In this document: positions 1 to 8,610 of the stretch, piece after piece
How positions within the stretch are numbered: position 1 is the first letter of the stretch
Layout of the letters: each line of letters begins with the position of its first letter
Assembly: GCF_039540375.1 (NCBI RefSeq)
Contig: NZ_BAABEX010000029.1
Span: forward strand, 186,001-250,000
Direction of reading: 5' to 3'
Length of the DNA stretch: 64,000 bases
Origin: Acidovorax_G lacteus
Lineage (GTDB): Bacteria; Pseudomonadota; Gammaproteobacteria; Burkholderiales; Burkholderiaceae_C
Program-made: the position numbers and the translations under genes
Notes under the pieces: model-generated
What the model was told of the DNA's origin: nothing
Databases searched by the model: none
What the model saw: only the letters and a program-made list of their open reading frames with translations

Positions 1-168
1 AGGCACCTCTGGCTGGCGCAGGTGCTTGCACACGACGGCCTACAGCGGCTGTTCGACGCACGCGGTATCCAGGTCATGCTGTACGCGCACCGCGGTGGCG
101 CCGCCAACCACACCCGCGAACTTCGCGCCCTGGCCGCGCTGGGCCTGTGGCTGCTGGATAATGCCTAA
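1..168 (+). CDS. C-terminal end of an unidentified glycan-locus protein (partial)
   Basis: Open reading frame entering from the left edge and ending at TAA 166-168; 55 codons are visible. The stop shares a base with the ATG of the next gene (TAATG), so the two are translationally coupled and this is the upstream member of the glycan operon. The visible tail contains GIQVMLYAHRGGAANHTREL followed by a short hydrophobic LGLWLLDNA end. The end is loosely like the last strand and helix of a TIM-barrel phosphodiesterase (GDPD-type), but too little is present to name it. Confidence 0.6.
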   Translation, partial: RHLWLAQVLAHDGLQRLFDARGIQVMLYAHRGGAANHTRELRALAALGLWLLDNA

Positions 169-1415
169 TGGCCCAAGGAAAGCGGGTACTGTTCGTGAGC
201 TACGGGGGCGGGCATGTCAGCATGGTCGTACCCGCAGCCTTGGCCTGTCGACGGCTCGGCATCGAGGATGTGCACGTGTTGGCGCTGACAAGCGCGGCGC
301 CTGCTGTGCGTGCCGCAGGGCTGCGCACCTGGCAGTTCCGTGATTTCGTGACGACTGATGACGCCCAGGCACTGGCGTGGGGGGACGAGCTGGCCAATAC
401 GCTCGAACCCGGCGGCACTGTGGAGCCGGCCGAGACCCGTGCTTACTTGGGCCTGTCCTTTGCCGAGATGGTTCAGGACTTGGGTGAGGCCGCTGCGCGC
501 GAGCGCTACCGCTTGTTTGGCAGGCACCAGTTCCTACCGGTGCGCGCGCTTGAACGCGTCCTGCACCGGCTCGCACCGGATGTGGTAGTGATTACCAACT
601 CGCCGCGTGCCGAGCGGGCGGCCGGCATCGCAGCAGGTCGGCTGGGCATCCCGGCCCTGTGCATCAACAGCATGTTTGCCATCGACGAGATCGCGTGGCT
701 GGGTGAGCCGGGCTTTTGCGACCGGTTGTGTGTACTCAATGAGGATGTGCGCCAACGCTTCATCGCTGCCGGTCGGGCGCCGCATGACGTGGTGGTAACG
801 GGCAACCCCTCGTTCGACACGTTGTTCGCGCCTGAGCTGCGCGAGGCCGGACTGGCGCTGCGGGCGCGTTTGCCTGAGGGCACACGGCATGTCGTGCTGT
901 GGGCATCTCAGCCCGAGTATGTGTCTCATCCTACAGCTCCAGGGCTGGTCGGCGACCCGGCGCTGCCGTTGCACATCCTGCGCGAGATGCTGGCCTGGGC
1001 CCAAGCGGGAGTCGGGCGCCACTTGATCGTTCGGCCGCATCCCAACGAACGGATCGAGGATCCGGGGCTGGCTTGCGCGACGCTGGTCACCGTCCGCGAT
1101 TGCGACGTGGCCGTGACGCTGCATGCCTGCGATATCGTTTCGACTATGACCTCGACTGTGGCGTTGCAGGCCCATGCCCTGCGCTTGCCAGTGCTGCAGG
1201 TGCGAGGATCGATTTTCGACCATTCCATGCCGCTGGCGGCCATGGGCATCGCCACCGAATGTGCGGTGCCCGCCGTGGTGCCGACTCTGGAGCGGATGGT
1301 CGCCACGCCCGGCTTGCTGCGCGCGCTTGGTCCGTCGCCGGGCGGCGGCGCCGCCGACGCGGTCGCCGCCCAGGTTCTGCGGTTGCTCGCGGGGCAGGAG
1401 GCTGCGAGCTGCTAG
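168..1415 (+). CDS. Putative GT-B-fold glycosyltransferase of surface-glycan locus
   Basis: 415 aa. The N-terminus RVLFVSYGGGHVSMVVPA is a glycine-rich nucleotide-sugar-transferase-like loop. The C-terminal half carries RPHPNE (about residue 288) and a CDIVSTMTSTVALQAHALRLPV-type stretch, the arrangement seen in GT-B-fold transferases and CDP-glycerol glycerophosphotransferase-like or polysialyltransferase-like proteins. There is no signal peptide or membrane segment, so it should act in the cytoplasm. It starts by a TAATG overlap with the preceding gene and heads the nonulosonic acid cassette. It may transfer the sugar made by the downstream enzymes; the substrate is an inference from context only. 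Confidence 0.6.
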   Translation: MAQGKRVLFVSYGGGHVSMVVPAALACRRLGIEDVHVLALTSAAPAVRAAGLRTWQFRDFVTTDDAQALAWGDELANTLEPGGTVEPAETRAYLGLSFAEMVQDLGEAAARERYRLFGRHQFLPVRALERVLHRLAPDVVVITNSPRAERAAGIAAGRLGIPALCINSMFAIDEIAWLGEPGFCDRLCVLNEDVRQRFIAAGRAPHDVVVTGNPSFDTLFAPELREAGLALRARLPEGTRHVVLWASQPEYVSHPTAPGLVGDPALPLHILREMLAWAQAGVGRHLIVRPHPNERIEDPGLACATLVTVRDCDVAVTLHACDIVSTMTSTVALQAHALRLPVLQVRGSIFDHSMPLAAMGIATECAVPAVVPTLERMVATPGLLRALGPSPGGGAADAVAAQVLRLLAGQEAASC

Positions 1416-1467
1416 TCTTGTAGGCCGCCCGTCAATTCATGGTACGTCCATTTTTCCCCTGTCCGTC

Positions 1468-2589
1468 ATGAGTCCTGTTCTCGACACGTTGCGCTGGTGC
1501 TCCACCTGCCTGGCCATGTCCACCCGTCCGCGCATCTCGTTCGACAGCCGCGGTCTGTGCAACGCCTGCGTCTGGGCCGAGAAGAAAAAGTCGCTCGACT
1601 GGCTCGCGCGGCAGCGCGAGCTCGAGCGCCTGTTGGATAAGCATCGCGGCAGCGGCCCGTTCGACTGCGTGGTTCCGGTCAGCGGCGGCAAGGACGGCTC
1701 TTACGTGGCCTGGAACCTCAAGCACAAGTACGGCATGAACCCGCTGGCGATTACGGTGACGCCTGCTTTGTCACTGCCGCTGGGGGACCGCAACCTGCGT
1801 GCCTTCGTTGAGAGCGGCTATAACCACATGTCGATCAATCCGGCGCACGAAGCGATGCGCCGGCTCAACCGCGTGGGGCTGGTTGACATGGGCTTTCCAT
1901 ACTACGGCTGGCTTATCGCGATCCAGGCGGGCGTGGTCCGCATGGCGCAAAAGATGGGCATCGGCCTGATCTTCTATGGTGAGGACGGCGAGGTCGAGTA
2001 CGGCGGCACCACCGAAACCGACAAAAACCCGATTTACGACACGCAGTACATGCGCCGCATCTACCTGGAGGGCGGCTACGATAAGGTGCTGGACGCCAGC
2101 GGCCTGTCCGAGAGTGACCTGTTCTTCTTCCGATTTCCCTCGGACGAGGAACTGCGCCGCAACCCGATCGAGATCACCCACTGGTCCTATTTCGAGAACT
2201 GGGATCCTTATCGCAACTACCTGGTCGCCAAGGAGCACTGTGGTCTGCAGGAGGCGGAGTCGTCCAACCACGGTACGTTCACCAACTTCGCGCAGAACGA
2301 TCAGGCTCTGTACGCGCTGCATACCTACCTGATGTACCTGAAGTTCGGCTTCGGCCGCGCCAACCAGGATGCGTCCATCGAGGTTCGGCGCGGCGCCATG
2401 GACAGGGATCAGGCGGTGAATCTGGTGCGCCTGTACGACGGCCAGTATCCGCACGAGTTCCTGGAAACCTACCTCGACTATTACCGCATGGACCGCGCGA
2501 CCTTCGACGCGGCACTGGACCGCTGGGCCAACCGCGAGCTGTTCGAAAAGCGGGATGGCTATTGGACGCCGCGATTCCAGGTGCGCTGA
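1468..2589 (+). CDS. N-acetyl sugar amidotransferase (WbpG/PseA/LegA family)
   Basis: 373 aa from ATG 1468. It has an N-terminal cysteine set (RWCSTCLAMST ... GLCNACVWAE, residues about 8-33) that looks like a metal-binding knuckle. It then has the PP-loop ATP pyrophosphatase signature VPVSGGKDGSYVAW (about residue 68). This is the family that, using ammonia from a HisH/HisF-like pair, converts an acetamido group on a sugar into acetamidino. The HisH- and HisF-like genes follow immediately, which supports the call. The open frame extends upstream to 1174, but that overlaps the glycosyltransferase in another frame; 1468 gives the natural family start. Confidence 0.88.
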   Translation: MSPVLDTLRWCSTCLAMSTRPRISFDSRGLCNACVWAEKKKSLDWLARQRELERLLDKHRGSGPFDCVVPVSGGKDGSYVAWNLKHKYGMNPLAITVTPALSLPLGDRNLRAFVESGYNHMSINPAHEAMRRLNRVGLVDMGFPYYGWLIAIQAGVVRMAQKMGIGLIFYGEDGEVEYGGTTETDKNPIYDTQYMRRIYLEGGYDKVLDASGLSESDLFFFRFPSDEELRRNPIEITHWSYFENWDPYRNYLVAKEHCGLQEAESSNHGTFTNFAQNDQALYALHTYLMYLKFGFGRANQDASIEVRRGAMDRDQAVNLVRLYDGQYPHEFLETYLDYYRMDRATFDAALDRWANRELFEKRDGYWTPRFQVR

Positions 2590-2594
2590 CGGCC

Positions 2595-3215
2595 ATGTAC
2601 AGCGCTTACAGCGTCACCATCGTCGACTACGGCATGGGCAACCTCTGGTCGGTGGCTAACGCGCTGCGTTTCCTGGGGTGCGAGCCACGCATGTGTGGCG
2701 ATCCGCAGCAGGTGTGCACCGCGCCGGTGTTGGTGCTGCCCGGCGTGGGCTCGTTCCGCCGGGCCATGCAGGCGCTGGACAGCCGCGGCCTGAGCGATGC
2801 GCTGCGTGAGGCGGTGCAGAAGCGCGACGCCAAGTTGCTTGGCATCTGCTTGGGCATGCAATTGCTGGCCGAGCGCGGCAGCGAGGATGGTGTGAGCGCC
2901 GGCCTGGGTCTGGTGCCCGGTCAGGTGGACCGCTTTGAGGCGGCTGGTATCAAGGTGCCGCATGTTGGCTTCAACAGCGTGCATCATTCCCCGGGCTCGC
3001 GCCTGTTTGCCGGCGTGGATAACCCTGCCGACTTCTACTTCGTGCATTCCTTCCGGCTGAGCGAGCGCAGCGGCCCCGGTCTGTATGCCAGAACAATTCA
3101 TGGCGAAGAGTTCGTCTCCGCCTACGAACACGGTAACGTGTTCGGCACTCAGTTCCACCCCGAAAAGAGTCAGACCAATGGGTTGCGCCTGCTGCGCAAC
3201 TTCCTGGCTGCCTGA
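2595..3215 (+). CDS. HisH-like glutamine amidotransferase for sugar amidation
   Basis: 206 aa class I glutamine amidotransferase. The nucleophile Cys lies in GICLGMQLLAER (about residue 90) and the His/Glu pair in TQFHPEKSQTNG near the C-terminus. The N-terminus VTIVDYGMGNLWSV matches HisH. Located between the amidotransferase WbpG homologue and a HisF homologue and away from any histidine operon, it is the paralogue that hydrolyses glutamine and channels ammonia for acetamidino-sugar formation rather than for histidine synthesis. ATG 2595 was chosen because it follows the upstream stop (2587-2589) and aligns with the family start. Confidence 0.88.
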   Translation: MYSAYSVTIVDYGMGNLWSVANALRFLGCEPRMCGDPQQVCTAPVLVLPGVGSFRRAMQALDSRGLSDALREAVQKRDAKLLGICLGMQLLAERGSEDGVSAGLGLVPGQVDRFEAAGIKVPHVGFNSVHHSPGSRLFAGVDNPADFYFVHSFRLSERSGPGLYARTIHGEEFVSAYEHGNVFGTQFHPEKSQTNGLRLLRNFLAA

Positions 3216-3231
3216 CCCGGCGCTTTCCGAC

Positions 3232-4032
3232 ATGCTCAAGAAGCGCCTGGTTTTCACGCTCCTATACGACGGTGGCTCGTTCATGCTCAGCCGCAACTTC
3301 CGGCTTCAGAAGGTGGGCGACCTGCGTTGGCTGCAGCGGCACTATGACTTCTCGCGCATCGCCTTCCACATCGACGAGCTGATTGTGTTGGACGTGACCC
3401 GCGGCGTGCGCGACCCGGTCCGCTTCTGCGACACGCTTAAGGCCCTGACTGAGGGCTGCTTCGTCCCGATCGCAGCCGGTGGGGGTGTTCGCAGCCTGGA
3501 GCATGCGCGGCAGCTGCTGCGCAGCGGCGCCGACAAGGTGGTAATTAACACCGCGCTGCACGAGCAGCCCGACCTGGCCGTTGAGCTGGCCGAGGACTTT
3601 GGTCAGCAGTGTGTCGTCGGTGCAGTCGACTTGCGTCGCGATGCCGACGGTCAGCCACGCGCATGGGTCGATAGAGGTATGCGGGCCTTGCCTGGCAGCG
3701 CACTGGATGCGATGGCATGGTTGCGCAAACCGCATATAGGTGAGCTCTATCTCAATTCGATGGACCGCGACGGCACCGGGCAGGGCTATGACATGGGCCT
3801 TCTCGACCTTGTCGCCCCGCATTGCAGCGTGCCGATCATCCTAGCCGGCGGCGTGGGCAACGCGTTGCACCTGCTGGCCGGTCTTGCCGACGCTCGGGTG
3901 GACGCCGCCGCCACGGCGCACCTGTTCAACTTCATCGGTGACGGGCTGGCGCGCGCCCGCCAGCAGATCGTCGCGGCCGGGCAAACCATGGCCAGTTGGC
4001 CGCCAGCATCGTCCCTCGGAGCCGCCGCATGA
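3232..4032 (+). CDS. HisF-like ammonia-channelling TIM barrel for sugar amidation
   Basis: 266 aa HisF paralogue beginning MLKKRLVFTLLYDGG. Barrel motifs include IAAGGGVRSLEHA, VGAVDLRRD, GTGQGYD and ILAGGVGNA. HisF of histidine biosynthesis normally starts IPCLDV; here that strand reads TLLYDG and a long SRNFRLQKVGD loop follows, as in the HisF2 group that works with WbpG/PseA. It should form a complex with the HisH-like protein and pass ammonia to the amidotransferase. It ends in an ATGA overlap with the oxidoreductase gene. Confidence 0.85.
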   Translation: MLKKRLVFTLLYDGGSFMLSRNFRLQKVGDLRWLQRHYDFSRIAFHIDELIVLDVTRGVRDPVRFCDTLKALTEGCFVPIAAGGGVRSLEHARQLLRSGADKVVINTALHEQPDLAVELAEDFGQQCVVGAVDLRRDADGQPRAWVDRGMRALPGSALDAMAWLRKPHIGELYLNSMDRDGTGQGYDMGLLDLVAPHCSVPIILAGGVGNALHLLAGLADARVDAAATAHLFNFIGDGLARARQQIVAAGQTMASWPPASSLGAAA

Positions 4033-5036
4033 AGCGCGTGCTGGTGCATGGCCTTGGCAGCATCGGGCGGCGTCACCTGCGCGTGATCCGCGCCGCTGAC
4101 GCTACCATCGAACTGGCGGCCCTGAGCGAGCATGGCAGCCAGTTGCACCCCGGCGAGAGCGGCGTGCCTGTGTTCCGGTCCATGGCGCAGGCGCAGGCAT
4201 TCCGCCCTGAGGCCGTGGTGGTGGCCAATGCGGCTGTCGGGCATGTTGAATCGGCGATGGCTTGGTTGCGTGCCGGAGCTCATGTGCTGATTGAAAAACC
4301 GCTGGCCGCTGCGTTGGACGGTACGGCGGATCTGGCAGCGCTGGCGCAGGTCTGCGGGCATGTGGTCCAGGTGGGCTATAACCTGCGCCATTCACCGGGC
4401 CTGCAGCAGATGCGCGCCTGGTGTGGCGCGCGTCGTCTGGGGCGCGTCCATTCGGTGCGGGCCGAGGTGGGCCAACACCTGGCCACCTGGCGGCATGGTG
4501 CCGATCCGTTGCGCAGCGTGTCGGCCCGGCGGGCACTTGGCGGCGGCGTGCTGCTGGAACTGAGCCATGAGATCGATTACCTGCAATGGCTGCTGGGCCC
4601 GGTGGCGTGGGTTTCGGCACACCTGATGTGCCAGGGCGGATGGGACATCGATGTTGAAGACAGCGCGCTGCTCACGCTGGGCTTTGCCGGTACGGACGGC
4701 TGTGTCGCTGCGCTGCAGATGGATTTCGTGCGGCATGACGCCACGCGGCGCTGCACGTTGATTGGCGACGCGGGTAGCCTCCAGTGGGACGCACTGGCAG
4801 GCCGCCTGCAGGCGCGCCTGGCTGGGTCGGCCGACTGGGATCTGTTGCCGACGGAACCGGGCGGACGCGACGCCACCTACGCGGCGCAATGGGCTGGGTT
4901 TGTCACAGCGTGTGCCGGCCAAGGGGCGCCCGCGGTCACGCTGGCCGAAGGCGTTAGGGTGCTACGTGTGGTCGAGGCCGTGCGCCACTCCTCGATGCTC
5001 GGTGGACAGCGGGTGCCGGTGGAGGCTGCGCCATGA
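4029..5036 (+). CDS. Gfo/Idh/MocA-family NAD(P)-dependent sugar oxidoreductase
   Basis: 335 aa from the ATG overlapping the HisF-like stop. The N-terminal Rossmann fold has LVHGLGSIGRRHLRVI and the family motif LIEKPLA (about residue 90) with the catalytic Lys. The C-terminal half is the alpha/beta substrate domain (LGGGVLLELSHEIDYL). Comparable oxidoreductases accompany legionaminic/pseudaminic-type clusters; the precise substrate cannot be read from sequence. ATGA overlaps on both sides place it firmly in the operon. Confidence 0.8.
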   Translation: MKRVLVHGLGSIGRRHLRVIRAADATIELAALSEHGSQLHPGESGVPVFRSMAQAQAFRPEAVVVANAAVGHVESAMAWLRAGAHVLIEKPLAAALDGTADLAALAQVCGHVVQVGYNLRHSPGLQQMRAWCGARRLGRVHSVRAEVGQHLATWRHGADPLRSVSARRALGGGVLLELSHEIDYLQWLLGPVAWVSAHLMCQGGWDIDVEDSALLTLGFAGTDGCVAALQMDFVRHDATRRCTLIGDAGSLQWDALAGRLQARLAGSADWDLLPTEPGGRDATYAAQWAGFVTACAGQGAPAVTLAEGVRVLRVVEAVRHSSMLGGQRVPVEAAP

Positions 5037-5746
5037 GTGGCGATGCGGTCGCTTTCATCTTCGCCCGGGGTGGCTCCAAGGGGCTACCGGGCAAGAACAT
5101 CCGCCCGCTGTGCGGCAAGCCCCTGCTGGCCTGGTCCATCGGCCATGCAAAGGCGTGCCCAGGCATCCGCCGTGTGATCGTTTCCACCGATGACGTTGAG
5201 ATTGCCGCCGTCGCGCGTGAGCATGGTGCTGAGGTTCCGTTCATGCGGCCGGTCGAACTGGCCCTTGATGCCGCACCCGAATGGCTGGCCTGGCAGCACG
5301 CGCTGCGCTGGCTGCAGGCGGACGAGGGTGACCTCCCTTATGCGATGCTATCGGTGCCAGCGACAGCGCCGCTGCGCACGCCACAGGACCTCGCGCAATG
5401 CCTGAACCGCTTCGCTGCGGGCGATGCCGACGTGGTGGTCACGGTGAGCGAGGCGCACCGTAATCCCTACTTCAACATGGTCACTCGCGGCACAGACGGT
5501 CTAGTGCAGGTCGTCACGCCTCTGCCAGCTGGCGTTTCGCGGCGACAGGATGCGCCTGCTGTGTTCGATATGGCGACCGTCGCCTACGTGGCACGGCCGG
5601 CCTATGTGCTGCAGGCCATGCGCCTATTCGACGGGCGTGTGGCGGCCGTCGAGTTGCCGCGCAGCCACTGTGTGGACATCGACACCCTTGAGGATTTCGA
5701 GTGGGCCGAGTACCTGATGCATCGGCGCCTGGAGGTAGCTTCATGA
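5033..5746 (+). CDS. CMP-nonulosonic acid synthetase (acylneuraminate cytidylyltransferase family)
   Basis: 237 aa. The nucleotide-binding signature ARGGSKGLPGKNIRPLCGKPLL lies at residues about 11-32. Further conserved positions are STDDVEIA, SVPATAPLRTPQDL and the metal-ligand region HCVDIDTLEDFEWAEYL near the C-terminus. The enzyme activates the finished nine-carbon sugar with CTP. With the synthase and epimerase downstream it is most likely a LegF/NeuA-type enzyme for a legionaminic-like acid. It is coupled by ATGA overlaps at both ends. Confidence 0.88.
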   Translation: MSGDAVAFIFARGGSKGLPGKNIRPLCGKPLLAWSIGHAKACPGIRRVIVSTDDVEIAAVAREHGAEVPFMRPVELALDAAPEWLAWQHALRWLQADEGDLPYAMLSVPATAPLRTPQDLAQCLNRFAAGDADVVVTVSEAHRNPYFNMVTRGTDGLVQVVTPLPAGVSRRQDAPAVFDMATVAYVARPAYVLQAMRLFDGRVAAVELPRSHCVDIDTLEDFEWAEYLMHRRLEVAS

Positions 5747-6546
5747 GTTGGATCGACGCGTTGCGGTTTGATGGTGGGCGTGTGCTGATCACCGGCGCCG
5801 CCGGTGGCATCGGCAGGTGTCTGGCCCGTGGCTTTGCCGAGCTGGACGCGCAACTTCTGCTGATCGATCGGCCCGGCAGCGACTGGGCGCCAGTGCATGC
5901 GGCGCTGGTGACGACCGGTGGCCGCGCACCGCAGATTATCGAGTGCGATCTCGAGGACCAGGCCGCGCGCCAACGCCTGATCGACGCTCAGTTCGCTGAG
6001 CCGGCGCCGCTGTCGGCACTGGTCAACAACGCCGCGTTTGTGGGCACTTCCGGCCTGCGCGGATGGGCGGTTCCCTTGGGGCAGCAGAGTGTGGACACGT
6101 TCCGCCGTGCGCTGGAGGTCAACCTGACTGCGGTCTTCCACCTGTGCCAAGGCCTGGCGCCTGCGCTGGCGCGCGCGCCGGAGGGTGGCGCCATCGTCAA
6201 CATCGGCTCGATCTATGGTGCGCTCGGTCCGGACTGGAGCCTCTACGAAGGCACCACGATGAGCAACCCGGCCGCCTATGGCGCTTCCAAGGGGGGAGTG
6301 ATCCAGCTCACGCGCTGGCTTGCGACCACGCTGGCGCCGGCGGTACGGGTCAACGCGGTGTCGCCCGGCGGCATCCTGCGCGGCCAGCCAGAATCGTTCG
6401 TGCGGCGCTACGAGCGGCGCACACCTCTGGGCCGCATGGGCACCGAGGACGACATTGTTGGGGCAGTGCTACATCTTGCGAGCGGCTGGGCGCGCTACAC
6501 CACTGGCCAGCACCTGCTGGTCGATGGTGGCTGGAGCGCCTGGTAG
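5743..6546 (+). CDS. Short-chain dehydrogenase/reductase (PtmA-like)
   Basis: 267 aa classical SDR. It has the cofactor motif TGAAGGIGRCLA (about residue 17), NNAAFVG, a catalytic Ser in NIGSIYGALG, YGASKGG and the VNAVSPGG turn. SDRs next to the CMP-synthetase occur in flagellin-glycosylation nonulosonate loci (ptmA), where they are required for legionaminic acid made from a GDP-sugar branch. Here the role is inferred from context. Start ATG 5743 overlaps the previous stop. Confidence 0.78.
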   Translation: MSWIDALRFDGGRVLITGAAGGIGRCLARGFAELDAQLLLIDRPGSDWAPVHAALVTTGGRAPQIIECDLEDQAARQRLIDAQFAEPAPLSALVNNAAFVGTSGLRGWAVPLGQQSVDTFRRALEVNLTAVFHLCQGLAPALARAPEGGAIVNIGSIYGALGPDWSLYEGTTMSNPAAYGASKGGVIQLTRWLATTLAPAVRVNAVSPGGILRGQPESFVRRYERRTPLGRMGTEDDIVGAVLHLASGWARYTTGQHLLVDGGWSAW

Positions 6547-6590
6547 GCCCGTCTGTGCCCCGAAACGACGCAAACACGAAAGGACCCGCC

Positions 6591-7553
6591 ATGACCCGTC
6601 TGGACACAGAGAATGCCGCCTCGCTGCACCAGCAGCGCCAGCAGATGTACGAGGCCATCGACCGCTATCGCAATTCCTTCGTGGATCCGCTCACCGGACT
6701 GCTTCGCGCCGACCGGTTGGAGCAACGCGCGTGCCCGGTCTGTGGCGGCACTGCGCAGCAGCGGCTGTTCATCAAGAACGGCGGGCAGTACATGCGCTGT
6801 GGCGACTGCGCGATGGTATTCCTCAACCCGGTGTTCACGGATGCGGCGCTAGCCGACTACTACCGCCACAATAACGCTGCGCAGGCGATAGCGCACGAAT
6901 CGGAGGCGGCCTTCTATCGCCGCATCTACGGTGTAGGTTTGGACTTGGTACAGCGTTATGTCGGCACCGGTGATGTGCTGGACATCGGTTGCTCGGGCGG
7001 TTTATTCCTGGACGTCGCCCGCGAACGCGGCTGGAAAACCTTTGGCATTGAGCTTAACGAACAGGAGGTTGTGATCGCACAAGGCAAGGACCATCAGGTT
7101 TGGAACTGCGAGATCGCCGATCTGCCCGTGGACCGCCGCTTTGCCTTGATCAGCCTGTGGGATGTTTTCGAACACATCAAGGACGGGGTGGGTTACTTGC
7201 GCATGCTGGCGGGCCTGCTAGCACCTGGAGGCCTGGTATTCATGCAGATCCCCAGCGCCGACTCGCTGGCCGCGCGCATCATGCGCGAGCAGTGCAACGT
7301 ATTCGATGGCTTAGAGCATGTGAACCTGTATGGCGAGGTCACCATTGGCCGGACAGCCGAGCGCGCGGGCTATGAGATCGTGGCGGTCGAATCCGTGATC
7401 GACGAGCTGAAGCCGCTCATGAACTTCCTAGGCTATGAGCATCCCTATCAGGGCTCGTTCCAGCCGCAGCCTAGGCTGGATTTCCTCACGCCGGAAGTGC
7501 TCCATCACCGTAAGTTGGGTTACAAGTTACAGGTGCTGATGTGCCTACGATGA
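6591..7553 (+). CDS. Zinc-ribbon class I SAM-dependent methyltransferase
   Basis: 320 aa. An N-terminal four-cysteine zinc ribbon (CPVC ... CGDC, residues about 47-70) precedes a class I methyltransferase domain with DVLDIGCSGGLFLDVA (motif I), FGIELNEQEVV, LWDVFEHI and APGGLVFMQIP. This architecture is common among sugar methyltransferases in O-antigen and capsule loci. Unlike its neighbours it is not overlapped: 44 bp precede it and 28 bp follow. Its DNA looks less GC-rich than the neuB-neuC region after it, hinting at a cassette junction. A methyl group on the nonulosonate or another glycan residue is the likely product. Confidence 0.75.
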   Translation: MTRLDTENAASLHQQRQQMYEAIDRYRNSFVDPLTGLLRADRLEQRACPVCGGTAQQRLFIKNGGQYMRCGDCAMVFLNPVFTDAALADYYRHNNAAQAIAHESEAAFYRRIYGVGLDLVQRYVGTGDVLDIGCSGGLFLDVARERGWKTFGIELNEQEVVIAQGKDHQVWNCEIADLPVDRRFALISLWDVFEHIKDGVGYLRMLAGLLAPGGLVFMQIPSADSLAARIMREQCNVFDGLEHVNLYGEVTIGRTAERAGYEIVAVESVIDELKPLMNFLGYEHPYQGSFQPQPRLDFLTPEVLHHRKLGYKLQVLMCLR

Positions 7554-7581
7554 CCGTTGCTACCCTATCAGCGGAGATCGA

Positions 7582-8610
7582 GTGCCGAAAGTTTTTGTAA
7601 TCGCAGAGGCTGGCGTCAACCACAACGGCGATCTGTCCAAGGCCTTCGCGCTGTGCGATGTGGCCCGGGCCGCAGGCGCCGACGCGGTGAAGTTCCAGAC
7701 CTTCCGCGCCGCCGATTTGGTGGTGCCCGGCGCGCCGATGGCCGAGTACCAGTCGCGCCAGACCGACGAACAGGACCAGTTCGCCATGCTGGAAAAACTG
7801 GAGCTCAGCGAGGTCCAGCACGAACAGATCCGCGACCACTGCGGGCGCATCGGCATCGAGTTCTTCTCAACGCCGTTCTCGGTTCCCGCGGTGGACCTGC
7901 TGCTGCGCCTGGGTGTGCGCCGGCTCAAGCTGTCGTCTGGCGAGCTCACCCACCGCCAGTTGGTGGAACACGCCGCAGCTACGCAACTGCCGCTGTTGTT
8001 GTCCACCGGCATGGCCACACTCGATGAGACCGCTGAGGCACTGGCCTGGGTGCGCGCCGCGCGCGGCCATCTGGATGAGGTGACCGTGCTGCACTGCACC
8101 TCGGCCTACCCGGCCGAGGACGCCGCCCTCAACCTGCGCGCCATGCAGCACATGGCCGATGTGCTGGGCGTGCCCATCGGCTACTCCGACCACAGCCTGG
8201 GCATCGAAGCGGCGCTGGCCGCCGTGGCCCTGGGCGCCACCGTGATCGAAAAACACCTTACGCTCGACTGCGGCCTGCCCGGCCCCGACCATGCCGCCTC
8301 GCTCGACCCCGCCGGCTTCGTGCAGATGGTGCAGGGCATCCGCCGCGTGGAGGCCATGCGGGGCGATGGCATCAAGGCGCCGCGCCCCGAAGAACGCGAC
8401 ACCGCCCGCGTAGCACGCCGCAGCGTGGTGGTGCAGGCCGACCTGCCCGCCGGGGCCACGCTGCAGGCAACGCAGCTGGCCTGCCGCCGCCCGGGCACCG
8501 GCATCGCGCCGCGCGATCTGGATGCACTGCCCGGACGCCGCTTGCGCCACGCGGTGACAGCCGGCACCGTGCTGCAGTGGTCCGACCTGGAACCGGAGAG
8601 CGGTGCATGA
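7582..8610 (+). CDS. Nonulosonic acid synthase (NeuB/LegI family)
   Basis: 342 aa from a GTG start. The N-terminal TIM barrel begins FVIAEAGVNHNGD and contains DAVKFQTF, STPFS, KLSSGE and IGYSDHSLG with EKHLTLD. The C-terminal 60 residues form the SAF/antifreeze-like domain (ARRSVVVQADLPAGATL ... GRRLRHAV). The enzyme condenses phosphoenolpyruvate with a six-carbon diacetamido sugar. Given the partner genes, a LegI-type substrate (2,4-diacetamido-2,4,6-trideoxymannose) is most likely, but NeuB-type use cannot be excluded from sequence alone. ATGA overlap with the epimerase. Confidence 0.9.
   Translation: MPKVFVIAEAGVNHNGDLSKAFALCDVARAAGADAVKFQTFRAADLVVPGAPMAEYQSRQTDEQDQFAMLEKLELSEVQHEQIRDHCGRIGIEFFSTPFSVPAVDLLLRLGVRRLKLSSGELTHRQLVEHAAATQLPLLLSTGMATLDETAEALAWVRAARGHLDEVTVLHCTSAYPAEDAALNLRAMQHMADVLGVPIGYSDHSLGIEAALAAVALGATVIEKHLTLDCGLPGPDHAASLDPAGFVQMVQGIRRVEAMRGDGIKAPRPEERDTARVARRSVVVQADLPAGATLQATQLACRRPGTGIAPRDLDALPGRRLRHAVTAGTVLQWSDLEPESGA

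Noticed and set aside
3232..4032. Histidine-biosynthesis HisF
   Set aside because: The first barrel strand lacks the usual IPCLDV sequence and the gene is next to an N-acetyl-sugar amidotransferase, not his genes.
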